A stretch of 47,151 bases of DNA from an uncultured Mucilaginibacter sp. (GCA_913775265.1 CAJYJH010000105.1:1-47151); one strand, 5' to 3'; shown: positions 8,897-16,837, counted from the first letter of the stretch. Notes: generated by a model not told the origin, from the sequence alone. Numbers and translations: made by a program.

Positions 8897-9511
8897 TTGT
8901 ATATTATCGGCTACAAGGGAAATAATTTGCTTGTCCAGCTTACTTAAATGGCTTATATATTGGGTACTGCATGTTGATGGCCCATTCGATAAGATGATTT
9001 TCTCCGAATACTCATCCCTCTTCCCATTAAAAATCAAGGCTCTTACCTTGATTTTTTTTTGCTTCAATAATTCGAGGGATAAAAGCGTATGATTAATACT
9101 GCCCAAATAATGTTTTACTACCAAAACAACCTCAGCATTCAACTTTTGAATTAGGTCTACCACAAAGTGTTGGTCATTTAGTGGCACCATCAGTCCGCCG
9201 GCACCTTCAATCAGGAGCTGATTATCAGTTTCAGGTAGTTTGATCTGATCAATGTCAATAGTGATGCCGTCTAAATCAGCCGATTTATGCGGTGAAAAGG
9301 GTTGAGTAAGCCGGTAAGCCTCGGGATGAAAACGGGTAACGGTGTTAGAGATTAAGCGCTGCACCTTCATGGTATCGCTGTTATCCAGATCGCCCGATTG
9401 GATGGGCTTCCAGTAGTCGGCTTTAAGTTTTTCAACTAATATGGCAGATATAATAGTTTTGCCAACATCTGTGCCTATACCGGTTACAAATAGTGGTTTT
9501 TTATCGGACAT
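8891..9511 (-). CDS. bioD: Dethiobiotin synthetase
   Basis: BioD closes the ureido ring of dethiobiotin from 7,8-diaminopelargonate, CO2 and ATP, the penultimate step of biotin synthesis. The 206-residue product begins with the P-loop GIGTDVGKT (11-19), followed by WKPIQSG (34-40) and the segment IEGAGGLMVPL, all typical of the family. Its start overlaps the bioF end by 11 bp, so the two are translationally coupled. Other bio genes (bioA, bioB, bioC, bioH) are not in the window. Confidence 0.95.
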   Translation of the reverse strand: MSDKKPLFVTGIGTDVGKTIISAILVEKLKADYWKPIQSGDLDNSDTMKVQRLISNTVTRFHPEAYRLTQPFSPHKSADLDGITIDIDQIKLPETDNQLLIEGAGGLMVPLNDQHFVVDLIQKLNAEVVLVVKHYLGSINHTLLSLELLKQKKIKVRALIFNGKRDEYSEKIILSNGPSTCSTQYISHLSKLDKQIISLVADNIQL

Positions 9512-10625
9512 GTAAATGTTCTTTAATCAAGGTAGTTAATTGTATGATTTGCTCGTCGGTATTGTAAGTGTGCAGGCAAATTCGCAAACGTTCGGTTCCT
9601 GCAGCCACTGTAGGGCTTAGTATAGGGCGTACATCAAAGCCATTCTGCTGTAGTGTTTGGGCCGCGCTTCTGGTTGCATTGTTACTACTAAGTATAATGG
9701 TTTGAATGGCGCTCGCGCTAAGTGTAGTTTTATACTGCCCATTCATTAAGCGGTTATACAAGCCGATTTTACCTTTGAGTTCGTCAATCAAAGCATCGGA
9801 ACTTTTTAGAAAACGATATCCAGCTTTTATAGTAGCTAACTGATGTAACGGTGCGGCAGTAGTGTAAATAAACGACCTGGCAAAATTAATAAGGTAATCG
9901 CGCAGGGCAATCGATCCTAATACAATAGCTCCATGTGCGCCCAAAGCTTTTCCAAATGTTATCACACGGGCAAACACATCGTGCTGTAAATTGAGCTGAT
10001 TAACGAGGCCTTTGCCAAAAACGCCCAGTGCATGCGCTTCATCAACAATTAAGGCAGCATTATAACGTCTGCATAGGAGGCTAATAGCTTCCAACGGCGC
10101 CTGGTCTCCGTCCATAGAATATACGCTCTCTACGACTACGTAAATAAGACCTTTGGTAGCCTTTAGTTTTAGTTCAAGGCTGTCTGTATCGTTATGTTTA
10201 AAAGTGTAACGTGTGGCGTTGCTGAGCCTAATGCCATCAATAATGGAAGCATGAGCTAACTCATCGTGAATAACGGTATCGTGCCGTTGCGGTAGTGATG
10301 ATAGCAATCCCAAATTAGCATCATATCCAGAATTAAATAGCAAGCCTGATTCGGCGTCGTGATAATTGGCAATGATTTGCTCGATTTTTTCAGCATAATC
10401 AGAATTGCCGGAAATTAGCCGGGAGCCGGTAGAGCCGTTAACAATCTTGGTATTACATGCAGAAATTTCTTCTCGAATAAACTCAGCTAATTGTTCAGAA
10501 TGGGCAAAGCCTAAATAATCATTAGAGCAAAAATCTATCAATCTATTCTCCGGCCTGAGTTTGCGATAATTGCCTGCCTCCTGGCGACTTTGTAGCTTTT
10601 GCTGTATAATATCCTGATGCGTCAA
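9501..10625 (-). CDS. bioF: 8-amino-7-oxononanoate synthase
   Basis: This PLP-dependent alpha-oxoamine synthase condenses pimeloyl-ACP or pimeloyl-CoA with L-alanine in biotin synthesis. The 374-residue product shows the family start DFCSNDYLG (31-39), GSTGSRLISG (64-73), the PLP-binding Asp in DEAHALGVFG (195-204), and the Schiff-base lysine K226 in TFGKALGAHG. The start codon is TTG at 10625: the frame continues upstream into the preceding terminator without any ATG, and the next Met codons lie well inside the conserved domain. It overlaps bioD by 11 bp. Confidence 0.94.
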   Translation of the reverse strand: MTHQDIIQQKLQSRQEAGNYRKLRPENRLIDFCSNDYLGFAHSEQLAEFIREEISACNTKIVNGSTGSRLISGNSDYAEKIEQIIANYHDAESGLLFNSGYDANLGLLSSLPQRHDTVIHDELAHASIIDGIRLSNATRYTFKHNDTDSLELKLKATKGLIYVVVESVYSMDGDQAPLEAISLLCRRYNAALIVDEAHALGVFGKGLVNQLNLQHDVFARVITFGKALGAHGAIVLGSIALRDYLINFARSFIYTTAAPLHQLATIKAGYRFLKSSDALIDELKGKIGLYNRLMNGQYKTTLSASAIQTIILSSNNATRSAAQTLQQNGFDVRPILSPTVAAGTERLRICLHTYNTDEQIIQLTTLIKEHLHVR

Positions 10626-10649
10626 AAAAATAAAATTTGTGCTAAAATA

Positions 10650-10676
10650 AAAAAAGCGGCTGTTAGCCGCTTTTTT
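10650..10676 (-). terminator. Terminator after the Spy/CpxP-like gene
   Basis: A perfect 11-bp stem (AAAAAAGCGGC at 10650-10660, loop TGTTA, complement at 10666-10676) is flanked by A and T runs on both strands, so it could work in either direction. It follows the stop codon at 10682 on the minus strand and lies just before bioF. Nearly the same hairpin occurs at 13519-13545. Confidence 0.85.
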
Positions 10677-10681
10677 AAAAA

Positions 10682-11056
10682 TTATTTTTGAGATGGTGGA
10701 GCTCCACCGCCCTGACGCATTCTCTGCATTCTTTCGGCGTTTGCTTTCTCATAAGCAGCATACTGCTCAGGAGTCAATATCGCTTTTAATTTAGTATTAG
10801 TAGCTTCCATCATCGGGCGCATTGCTTGCATCATAGCCTGGCGGTCACCATTGCTTGCTGTTCTGATACTGTCACGGGTTTTTGCCTGTGCAGTGTACAA
10901 AGCTAATACTTTAGCAGTTTGGTCATCTGTTAATTTAAACTCAGTTTGCATTTGTTTAGAACGCTCCTCAGGAGTTTGTTGCATTCTGCCCTGGGCAAAG
11001 CTTACTGCGCTGATTCCTAACACAAAGCAGCACATCATTAAAATCTTTTTCATCAT
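10682..11056 (-). CDS. Small periplasmic Spy/CpxP-like LTxxQ protein
   Basis: The 124-residue product has a signal peptide (MMKKILMMCCFVLGISAVSFAQ) and an all-helical mature part containing two LTxxQ-type motifs, LTDDQTAKV and LTPEQYAAY. These are the hallmark of the Spy/CpxP family of periplasmic stress chaperones or sensors. The tail is Met-, Arg- and Gly-rich (RMQRMRQGGG). Two adjacent ATGs at 11056 and 11053 could each start it. It is monocistronic: its own promoter is predicted upstream and a terminator follows. Confidence 0.75.
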   Translation of the reverse strand: MMKKILMMCCFVLGISAVSFAQGRMQQTPEERSKQMQTEFKLTDDQTAKVLALYTAQAKTRDSIRTASNGDRQAMMQAMRPMMEATNTKLKAILTPEQYAAYEKANAERMQRMRQGGGAPPSQK

Positions 11057-11078
11057 TTAAAGTTTGTTTAGTTTTTGA

Positions 11079-11108
11079 TAAAGATATTAGCTACAGGTTT
11101 AGTCGCAA
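11079..11108 (-). promoter_or_regulatory. Predicted promoter of the Spy/CpxP-like gene
   Basis: On the minus strand a TTG (11106-11108) is followed after 19 bp by TATCTTTA (11079-11086), seven of eight matches to TAnnTTTG. The implied 5' leader is roughly 15-20 nt. Both elements and the spacing fit the Bacteroidota housekeeping promoter. Confidence 0.45.
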
Positions 11109-11117
11109 CCTTGTAAC

Positions 11118-11891
11118 TTAATTGTTGCTTTGTAATTTAGAAATAGATTTTTGCATTTCGGCCATCATGCTGGTTAAATTTTCCATGCTTGGTTCCGGCA
11201 TAGGCGTTGGCAACTGCGTAGACAGATAAGCTTTAGCTTTCCATATTTCCAGAATATCATCGGCGCTAATATCGTACGGTTCATAAGCCGGATTGTCAGA
11301 CATTAATTTCAGTTTTTTGTTGTCTCGGTATTTATTGCCAATGCGTTTATAAACCACGCCTTCAGTTTTAGATAATACTACATAGGTTTCTCCGGGTTTT
11401 ACATCATTCCAGTTTTCTACATACTCACCTATAATAACAGTGCCTGATACCAGGGGCAACATCGAGTCGCCTTTAATCTCAAACGCGCGGAATGTGCCTT
11501 GCTTAAACATAGGCAGATAAAACTTAGGTAACTGTGCCACGTATTCAGGGTCAGCATAACCATTTAAGTAACCGGCGCTGGCTTTCATCGGTACCATCTC
11601 AATATTTTCGTTATCCTCTTTATCCACAGAGATACTTAGTATACGAAGGTTAGCCGGATTACCTTTAGGCTTAGGTGCCCACTTTTCGTTAATGGTTTCA
11701 TTTATAAAATCATCAACGCTAATTTCGAAGTATAATGCTATCTTTTTTAGTAAATCATACTTTGGGTCAGCTCTATCCTCCTCATAAGCACCTACTAAAG
11801 AGCGTTTTATACCTATTTCGTCGGCAAACTGCTGCTGGGTCAGTCCCTTCTTTTTGCGAAGGAATTTAATATTTGATGAAATTATTGACAT
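11118..11891 (-). CDS. LexA-like XRE/S24 self-cleaving repressor
   Basis: The 257-residue product has an N-terminal XRE helix-turn-helix (about 5-62; LTQQQFADEIGIKRSLVGAYE) and a C-terminal LexA/peptidase S24 domain. All parts of the autocleavage mechanism are visible: the scissile Ala-Gly at 106-107 (SAGYLNGY), nucleophile Ser143 in KGDSMLP and general-base Lys182 in VVYKRI. The Ala-Ser and Ser-Lys spacings (37 and 39) are close to those of E. coli LexA. A longer frame begins at 11933, but its extra 14 codons would be encoded by the operator palindrome and the predicted -7 box, so I place the start at ATG 11891. The tail ends in a helical, Met-rich segment. I infer a damage-inducible repressor because a similar operator lies before dinB. 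Confidence 0.88.
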   Translation of the reverse strand: MSIISSNIKFLRKKKGLTQQQFADEIGIKRSLVGAYEEDRADPKYDLLKKIALYFEISVDDFINETINEKWAPKPKGNPANLRILSISVDKEDNENIEMVPMKASAGYLNGYADPEYVAQLPKFYLPMFKQGTFRAFEIKGDSMLPLVSGTVIIGEYVENWNDVKPGETYVVLSKTEGVVYKRIGNKYRDNKKLKLMSDNPAYEPYDISADDILEIWKAKAYLSTQLPTPMPEPSMENLTSMMAEMQKSISKLQSNN

Positions 11892-11901
11892 AAAATTTGG
11901 A

Positions 11902-11922
11902 TTTACTAAATTTGTTAGTAAA
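11902..11922. promoter_or_regulatory. Perfect palindromic operator at the S24 repressor promoter
   Basis: TTTACTAA (11902-11909), a 5-bp spacer and TTAGTAAA (11915-11922) form a perfect 8-bp inverted repeat. It overlaps the predicted -7 box of the repressor gene and ends 10 bp before its ATG, the expected place for autorepression. A half site TTAGTAA lies at 11938-11944, towards the divergent gene. Confidence 0.75.
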
Positions 11923-11948
11923 TTTATGCTCATAAAATTAGTAACAAA
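11919..11948 (-). promoter_or_regulatory. Predicted promoter of the S24 repressor gene
   Basis: On the minus strand TTTG (11945-11948), an 18-bp spacer and TAAATTTA (11919-11926; seven of eight matches to TAnnTTTG) form a plausible promoter. Its -7 box overlaps the left end of the palindromic operator. Confidence 0.5.
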
Positions 11949-11975
11949 TTTTTAACCAGCAAAATTTATTATCAG

Positions 11976-12332
11976 ATGAAACACTATATTTATATCATTA
12001 CCGACAGAAACCGTACAAATCTGCATGTTGGCTTGTGTACAGATCTGATTAAAACTATGCAGTTTTATAGCGAGATGCCTACATTATTTTATGACAAGGC
12101 ACAGCAGTTGAGCCGGTTGGTATATTTTGAAGAAATAAATAATGAAGAGCAAGCCATGGAGCGCTTTAAATTTATGAGCAGCTTTACCCGCGCGCAAAAG
12201 GAAAAAATGATCAGGTCTGTAAATGCAGATTGGATAGACCTGACCATTGGGTTAACCGCAGAACACAGAATGCGTGTGCGCCCATATTTTCGCCCGTCTT
12301 TGGCAACAACCAAACGAGCGCTTACTTTTTAA
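11976..12332 (+). CDS. Degenerate GIY-YIG-fold protein
   Basis: The 118-residue product resembles the small YhbQ/UvrC-type GIY-YIG domain. The N-terminal strand pair HYIYIITDRNRTNLHVGL stands where GIY...YIG is expected. The C-terminal part (LVYFEEINNEEQAMERFKFMSSFTRAQKEKMI...ADWIDL) matches the stretch these proteins share after the core. The second motif reads HVG rather than YIG, and the helix that normally carries the catalytic Arg (IKTMQFYSE) has none, so nuclease activity is doubtful. It is divergent from the S24 repressor, with a half operator in between, and its 3' end overlaps the msrB 3' end by 11 bp. Confidence 0.7.
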   Translation: MKHYIYIITDRNRTNLHVGLCTDLIKTMQFYSEMPTLFYDKAQQLSRLVYFEEINNEEQAMERFKFMSSFTRAQKEKMIRSVNADWIDLTIGLTAEHRMRVRPYFRPSLATTKRALTF

Positions 12333-12804
12333 TAAACTTAAGGGCGCCAGAGTTCATACAGAAACGTTTGCCACCACGATCTTCCGGACCATCATCAAAG
12401 ACGTGGCCTAAATGCAAACCGGTACTCCGTTCTACAACCTCGGTACGGCTCATGCCATAACTGTTATCTTGTATCACAGCAATTTTGCTGTTACTAACAG
12501 GTTTAGTGAAGCTTGGCCAGCCGGTGCCACTGTCAAACTTATCATCGGATGAGAATAATACGTCGCCAGTGGCAGCGCTTACATAAACACCCTTCTCGTG
12601 GTTGTTCCAGTAAGCGTTTTTGAAAGGTGGTTCAGTGCCTTTCTCAACCATAATATGGTATTGGTTGGCATTTAGTTCTTTTTTCCATTCGGTGGCAGGT
12701 TTGCTTTTTTTACCTTTGACCTGTTTATTTTGCCCGTTACTGTTTTCGCATCCAAATAGTGCCGAAAAGGCCACGGCACATAACATCATCACTAAGCTTT
12801 TCAT
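12322..12804 (-). CDS. msrB: Peptide-methionine (R)-S-oxide reductase, lipoprotein form
   Basis: MsrB reduces the R form of methionine sulfoxide in proteins. The 160-residue product has a lipoprotein signal (SALFGC, Cys19), so it should act at the cell envelope. The MsrB core shows KFDSGTGWPSF, the histidine strand GLHLGHVFDDGP, and the catalytic Cys in RFCMNSGALKF near the C-terminus. The two CxxC zinc motifs of many MsrBs are absent, and apart from the lipid-bearing Cys the catalytic Cys is the only cysteine in the mature protein, so no resolving Cys is available. Its 3' end overlaps the GIY-YIG gene. Confidence 0.92.
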   Translation of the reverse strand: MKSLVMMLCAVAFSALFGCENSNGQNKQVKGKKSKPATEWKKELNANQYHIMVEKGTEPPFKNAYWNNHEKGVYVSAATGDVLFSSDDKFDSGTGWPSFTKPVSNSKIAVIQDNSYGMSRTEVVERSTGLHLGHVFDDGPEDRGGKRFCMNSGALKFIKK

Positions 12805-12851
12805 ATAAAAGATATACGAGTTTGGTGTTTATACGGTTTTAAATCCGAAAC

Positions 12852-13472
12852 TCACAACGCCTTGGTTTTGGGTATTAAAGGTTGTGTTACCAAGTGCATT
12901 AATCCATTACTTTGTTCGATATTAAACCGGCTTACCACGCTTTGCCCGCCGGTTTCGTCATATAGTGTAATATTTCGGTTGCCGTCTATTCGAGCTAATA
13001 ATTTGCTTCCTGATAAGGTAAGCAGTTGAGCTTCGCCTTTGCCATCTTTAATCATTTTAGTTAACTCTTTCGCATCATAGTGGCCGGGTACAATATGGTA
13101 GCTTAAAACATTAATCAATTCGTATTTGTGCGTCGGTTTCAATAACGTATCCAGGCGCATACCCAACTTTCTGGAAATAGCGGTATCTGCCGGTACGAAC
13201 ATAGTTAACGGCCCCCTGCTTTTTAAAGTACCAACCATGCTAGCTGCCCTTATAATATCTAAAAGCTTTGCATGATCGGTCGAAGCGGTAAGGTTTTCAA
13301 AAAAATCTTTAGCTGTGTTCATGGCGGTACCGTTCACCATGGTAACTTTGCCTTTGTCAATCTGCGACCTTACAGAGTCTTGAAACGATGATCCCCTCGG
13401 AGGAGTAACCTGTGCAACGGCACAAGCGGTACTCACGAAGAATAAAAAGTATAAAAGCGCAACTTTCTTCAT
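12852..13472 (-). CDS. Exported fasciclin (FAS1) domain protein
   Basis: The 206-residue product has a signal peptide (MKKVALLYFLFFVSTACAVAQ) and one FAS1 domain covering most of the mature chain. The H1-like motif is TMFVPADTAISRKL, the YH-containing motif is LSYHIVPGHY, and the H2-like end is SNGLMHLVTQPLIPK. FAS1 domains mediate adhesion or surface interactions in extracytoplasmic proteins. It appears to be a single-gene unit: a terminator lies just upstream, and 47 bp separate it from msrB downstream. The exact role is not evident. Confidence 0.88.
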   Translation of the reverse strand: MKKVALLYFLFFVSTACAVAQVTPPRGSSFQDSVRSQIDKGKVTMVNGTAMNTAKDFFENLTASTDHAKLLDIIRAASMVGTLKSRGPLTMFVPADTAISRKLGMRLDTLLKPTHKYELINVLSYHIVPGHYDAKELTKMIKDGKGEAQLLTLSGSKLLARIDGNRNITLYDETGGQSVVSRFNIEQSNGLMHLVTQPLIPKTKAL

Positions 13473-13518
13473 AACTAATTGATATAACCTTCAAAGTTTA
13501 ATGGTGTTTCATTTAAGC

Positions 13519-13545
13519 AAAAAAGCGGCTGTTTGCCGCTTTTTT
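13519..13545 (-). terminator. Terminator after the large surface protein gene
   Basis: A perfect 11-bp stem (AAAAAAGCGGC at 13519-13529, loop TGTTT, complement at 13535-13545) with A and T runs on both sides. It follows the minus-strand stop at 13562 and lies before the fasciclin gene. Confidence 0.85.
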
Positions 13546-13561
13546 GTTGCTGTTGTCAACT

Positions 13562-16500
13562 TTACCATCCCGGAGTAAAGTTTAATCCGAATACAGGTTT
13601 CTTAACATCAGTACGGTTAAATGGTATGGCATAGTACGGTTCTAATATTAATGCGCCAAATAAGTTTACCCTGAGCGACACACCTGCGCTTAAAGCAGGC
13701 ACACGTTGATTGTTGTTATAAGTAGGAATTAACACTGGTTTGCCATCTTTATCAAGCACAGGCTTGCCAGTGTTATCAACTTGCTCTTGCAAACCGATAT
13801 AGTCGGGACTTTTTTGAAATTTGATTTGGTTTCCTCTATTCCAGGCTAAACCTGCATCAAAAAATAAGTTTAGTTCCGTAAATAAGAATTTAGATTTGAT
13901 AGCCGACAATTTTTCGGGACCGGTAAACGGCAAGCGTACCTCAAAATTGGCCACAGCAACCCGCGAACCAGAGAGCTGGCTTATCGTAAATCCGTTTGAT
14001 GGGCCGGTGGTATTGCTTCCATAAAAGGTTTGACTTTCGTAACCCCTTATCAAAAATGGATAGCCGATGTAGTAAGGGTAAAGGCCTGTGTCTTCGCCAA
14101 AGCGCCCAAAAGCATTAAACCTGGCTGCGAACGTGACGGGTTTTAGACGAGCATATTTTCGTACATCGATTGTAGGCGAAAAAAAGCGATATGAACCAAA
14201 GTCATACTCGGCCTGCAGGCGATACCTGAAACCACTTAGTGGTGACGCGATACCAAAAAACGAATTGTCACCAATTAGCGCTGCACTTACCTGCATCAAA
14301 GTAATTGGGCGCAATATACCCACATTATTATAGGGATCGTTATTGTATTTGTCGTTAGAAATTCGGTTTCGCTGAAAATCAATATAGCGGCCCACACTGT
14401 CGTAATAAGTACTGTAGCGCGTAACCATATATGAATTGCGCGATATACCGCCGCCAAACTCAGCGCGCGTCACCTTTGAGAAAGGGTAGGAGGTGAATGC
14501 TGATAATTGATCCTGGAAAATACGGATAATATCATATCGCTCTTCAATAGCACTAACTTTTTGGCTGCCGGTATCATAAGTGGTCGGCACAACATTGTAT
14601 GTAGCTAATTGATAGGGGATATGTGAGATACCACCGCCAAAGTTCCACCGGCCTTTTTGCTGAATGTAAAATACTTGCCCTGCAAAGTCATAAATCTCAC
14701 CGTTAACAGATGCCCCTGCATAGATTTGGTTTCGGCCCAAAATATCGCTAAAAACACCTTGTATGCCGCTTGAAAGTCCCGCACCGTAACTACCCGCACC
14801 AATACCTACGCCCACACCTACTCCGCTGCTGGCCAGATAATCCAATTTAAATTGCGGGCGGTATGGAATGTTTTGAATAGAGTCGGCCGGAATGCGCTGG
14901 TACGACAGGAAATTGTTCAGGTTAGAGTTAATCAAATCTACCCCAACAGCTTTAGGCGGAGGTAGCAAGGCCGCGTCAAAATTAGTTGCTGTACCGCTTA
15001 CTACTTGCGGTTTAAATTCAGAAGCCATAGCGTTGTATAAGGCATATTTCTGCGACCGGTAGTACGAGTATACAATGTCATCATGAGCTGATACGCTTAA
15101 CGCCGGCGAAAATTCGGTGATGCCCGATATACCGGTGAATAACTCCGTCATCTGCTCAGTGGTGCCGGTGTTTTTATTATAGCGGTACAAGTTGCGGAAA
15201 CCATCGCGGTTAGACAGAAAGTAAATCTGCGTGCCATCGGCCGAGTATTGCGGGTTCATGTTATTGGCACCGTCAAAAACTTTGATGTCGGTTACCTTGC
15301 CGGTTGCTAAATCAAGCTCAGCTAAATTGAAAGTGATCGTATGTGCCGTAGTAGCATCGTACGTGGTACGATCGCTGGTAAAAACAATATGCTTACCATC
15401 CCGCGAAAAGTTAGGCTGATAGTCAGAATACTTATCGTTAGTAAGCTGGGTGACTTTTTTAGTCGTAAAGTTATATAAGTATAAATCGCTGTTACCTTCC
15501 GACAGTCCCTGGAAAGCTATCTGGTTTCCGTCAGGTGACCAGGTTAAGTTACCAAACTGCTCGGCATCGCCCATGGCAATATTACTGATTACCCTGCCAC
15601 TCGGAATGGATACCACCAGCATTCGGTTGCGCCCGCCGCTAAATATACTGAATGCAAATTTTTTACTATCAGGCGACCATGCACCGGCCGATTCAATAAA
15701 ATTAAATTCGTCAATGTGCGTATTAGATGTTTTACTGGTGAGACGTCGGATAACTTTTCCGGTTTTAGCGTCAGCCAGAAATAGGTCAATCGAAAATAAA
15801 TCCTTTTCGGACAAGAAAGAAATGTACTTGCCATCCGGACTTACGGCCGGCGCCACGTTCATCTCGCCCGAGTTTTTATTATCAATAATGCGATGCCCCG
15901 GCGGAATTTGCGAGGTGTCTTTTAAATATGGTTTATAAGTATTGATGATAGAATTTTTCCACAAATTAGAAAGCGTTTTGTCATCGTAGCCAAAAGTGCG
16001 GCGTATACCATATTCGAGGCCGTAACGCGCCGTGTTTTTAAAGAAGGGCACGATGATCGTATCTCCATAAGTAGACCCTAAGTATGACCAGAATGCCTCG
16101 CCATACCTGTACGGAAAGTATTTGCCGCTTTCTGTCAGGTCGCGAATAGTAGGTATGTCTTTGTTCAGATAAGCATCACGCATCCACATGGCGGTGTAGG
16201 CATCACGCTTGCCTAACGACAGGTATTCGGCCATACCCTCAATCATCCACAACGGCAAATTATTAATGTTACCCAGACCGGAAGAATCACTGCCCAGTAG
16301 CATATGATACTGAAAGGCGTGCACCAACTCGTGCCCCAATACGTGGCGGGTGGTCTGGTTAGTTTCCATAATGGGCATTACCACCCGGTTTTTTAAACCT
16401 TCGGTAACACCGCCTGTGCCTACACTAATTTCGCCATCAATCGCGGTAGTTTGCTGAAAGTCGGGATGATCGGCATACAAAATGATAGGGTTGGGACGCT

Positions 16501-16771
16501 TAAATGTATCACGAAACACCTGTTGGTGCAGAGTATACCACAGCTCGCTCTCCTGCGCAAAGCGCTTAAGCAGGCTGTCGTTTTTCATGTAATAGTAAAT
16601 CTCAAAGTGAGGTGTTTTGTAAACCTTAAACTTGAGGTTTTTGTATCGCACCTTATTTTGGCCAAAATACTGCGCTTGTGCCGTGTTATTGATGAAACAA
16701 GCACTGATGAGAATGACCAGCAGAATAAAAAGCAGTTGGGTTTTACTTTTTATAAAGTAAAATTTACTCAT
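13562..16771 (-). CDS. Large outer-membrane protein: metallopeptidase-like domain, PD40 propeller, barrel
   Basis: The 1069-residue product begins with a signal sequence; cleavage after QAQ (about 34) is likely, though ISAC near residue 25 also resembles a lipobox. An MA-like gluzincin peptidase domain follows, with HELVH at 147-151 and the probable third zinc ligand Glu in WMIEGMAEYL (about 178). From about residue 300 to 600 there are several TolB/PD40 propeller blades (SPDGKYISFLS, SPDSKKFAF, SPDGNQIAF, SRDGKHIVF, SADGTQIYF). The C-terminal 400 residues look like a surface-antigen-type outer-membrane beta-barrel (GSGVGVGVGIGAGSYGAG, RYRLQAEYDFGSY, ending in FTPGW). The role is inferred only: a surface-anchored peptidase or sensor. 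Confidence 0.85.
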   Translation of the reverse strand: MSKFYFIKSKTQLLFILLVILISACFINNTAQAQYFGQNKVRYKNLKFKVYKTPHFEIYYYMKNDSLLKRFAQESELWYTLHQQVFRDTFKRPNPIILYADHPDFQQTTAIDGEISVGTGGVTEGLKNRVVMPIMETNQTTRHVLGHELVHAFQYHMLLGSDSSGLGNINNLPLWMIEGMAEYLSLGKRDAYTAMWMRDAYLNKDIPTIRDLTESGKYFPYRYGEAFWSYLGSTYGDTIIVPFFKNTARYGLEYGIRRTFGYDDKTLSNLWKNSIINTYKPYLKDTSQIPPGHRIIDNKNSGEMNVAPAVSPDGKYISFLSEKDLFSIDLFLADAKTGKVIRRLTSKTSNTHIDEFNFIESAGAWSPDSKKFAFSIFSGGRNRMLVVSIPSGRVISNIAMGDAEQFGNLTWSPDGNQIAFQGLSEGNSDLYLYNFTTKKVTQLTNDKYSDYQPNFSRDGKHIVFTSDRTTYDATTAHTITFNLAELDLATGKVTDIKVFDGANNMNPQYSADGTQIYFLSNRDGFRNLYRYNKNTGTTEQMTELFTGISGITEFSPALSVSAHDDIVYSYYRSQKYALYNAMASEFKPQVVSGTATNFDAALLPPPKAVGVDLINSNLNNFLSYQRIPADSIQNIPYRPQFKLDYLASSGVGVGVGIGAGSYGAGLSSGIQGVFSDILGRNQIYAGASVNGEIYDFAGQVFYIQQKGRWNFGGGISHIPYQLATYNVVPTTYDTGSQKVSAIEERYDIIRIFQDQLSAFTSYPFSKVTRAEFGGGISRNSYMVTRYSTYYDSVGRYIDFQRNRISNDKYNNDPYNNVGILRPITLMQVSAALIGDNSFFGIASPLSGFRYRLQAEYDFGSYRFFSPTIDVRKYARLKPVTFAARFNAFGRFGEDTGLYPYYIGYPFLIRGYESQTFYGSNTTGPSNGFTISQLSGSRVAVANFEVRLPFTGPEKLSAIKSKFLFTELNLFFDAGLAWNRGNQIKFQKSPDYIGLQEQVDNTGKPVLDKDGKPVLIPTYNNNQRVPALSAGVSLRVNLFGALILEPYYAIPFNRTDVKKPVFGLNFTPGW

Positions 16772-16837
16772 ATAGGTGTCTTAAGCTATTAACATTAAAT
16801 CTATTAATTTATCGGTACAATGCTACGGCTCCCCGTG

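Noticed and set aside
11892..11933. N-terminal extension of the S24 repressor from ATG 11933
   Set aside because: The extra codons coincide with the operator palindrome and predicted -7 box, and LexA/CI-type proteins normally begin just before the helix-turn-helix.
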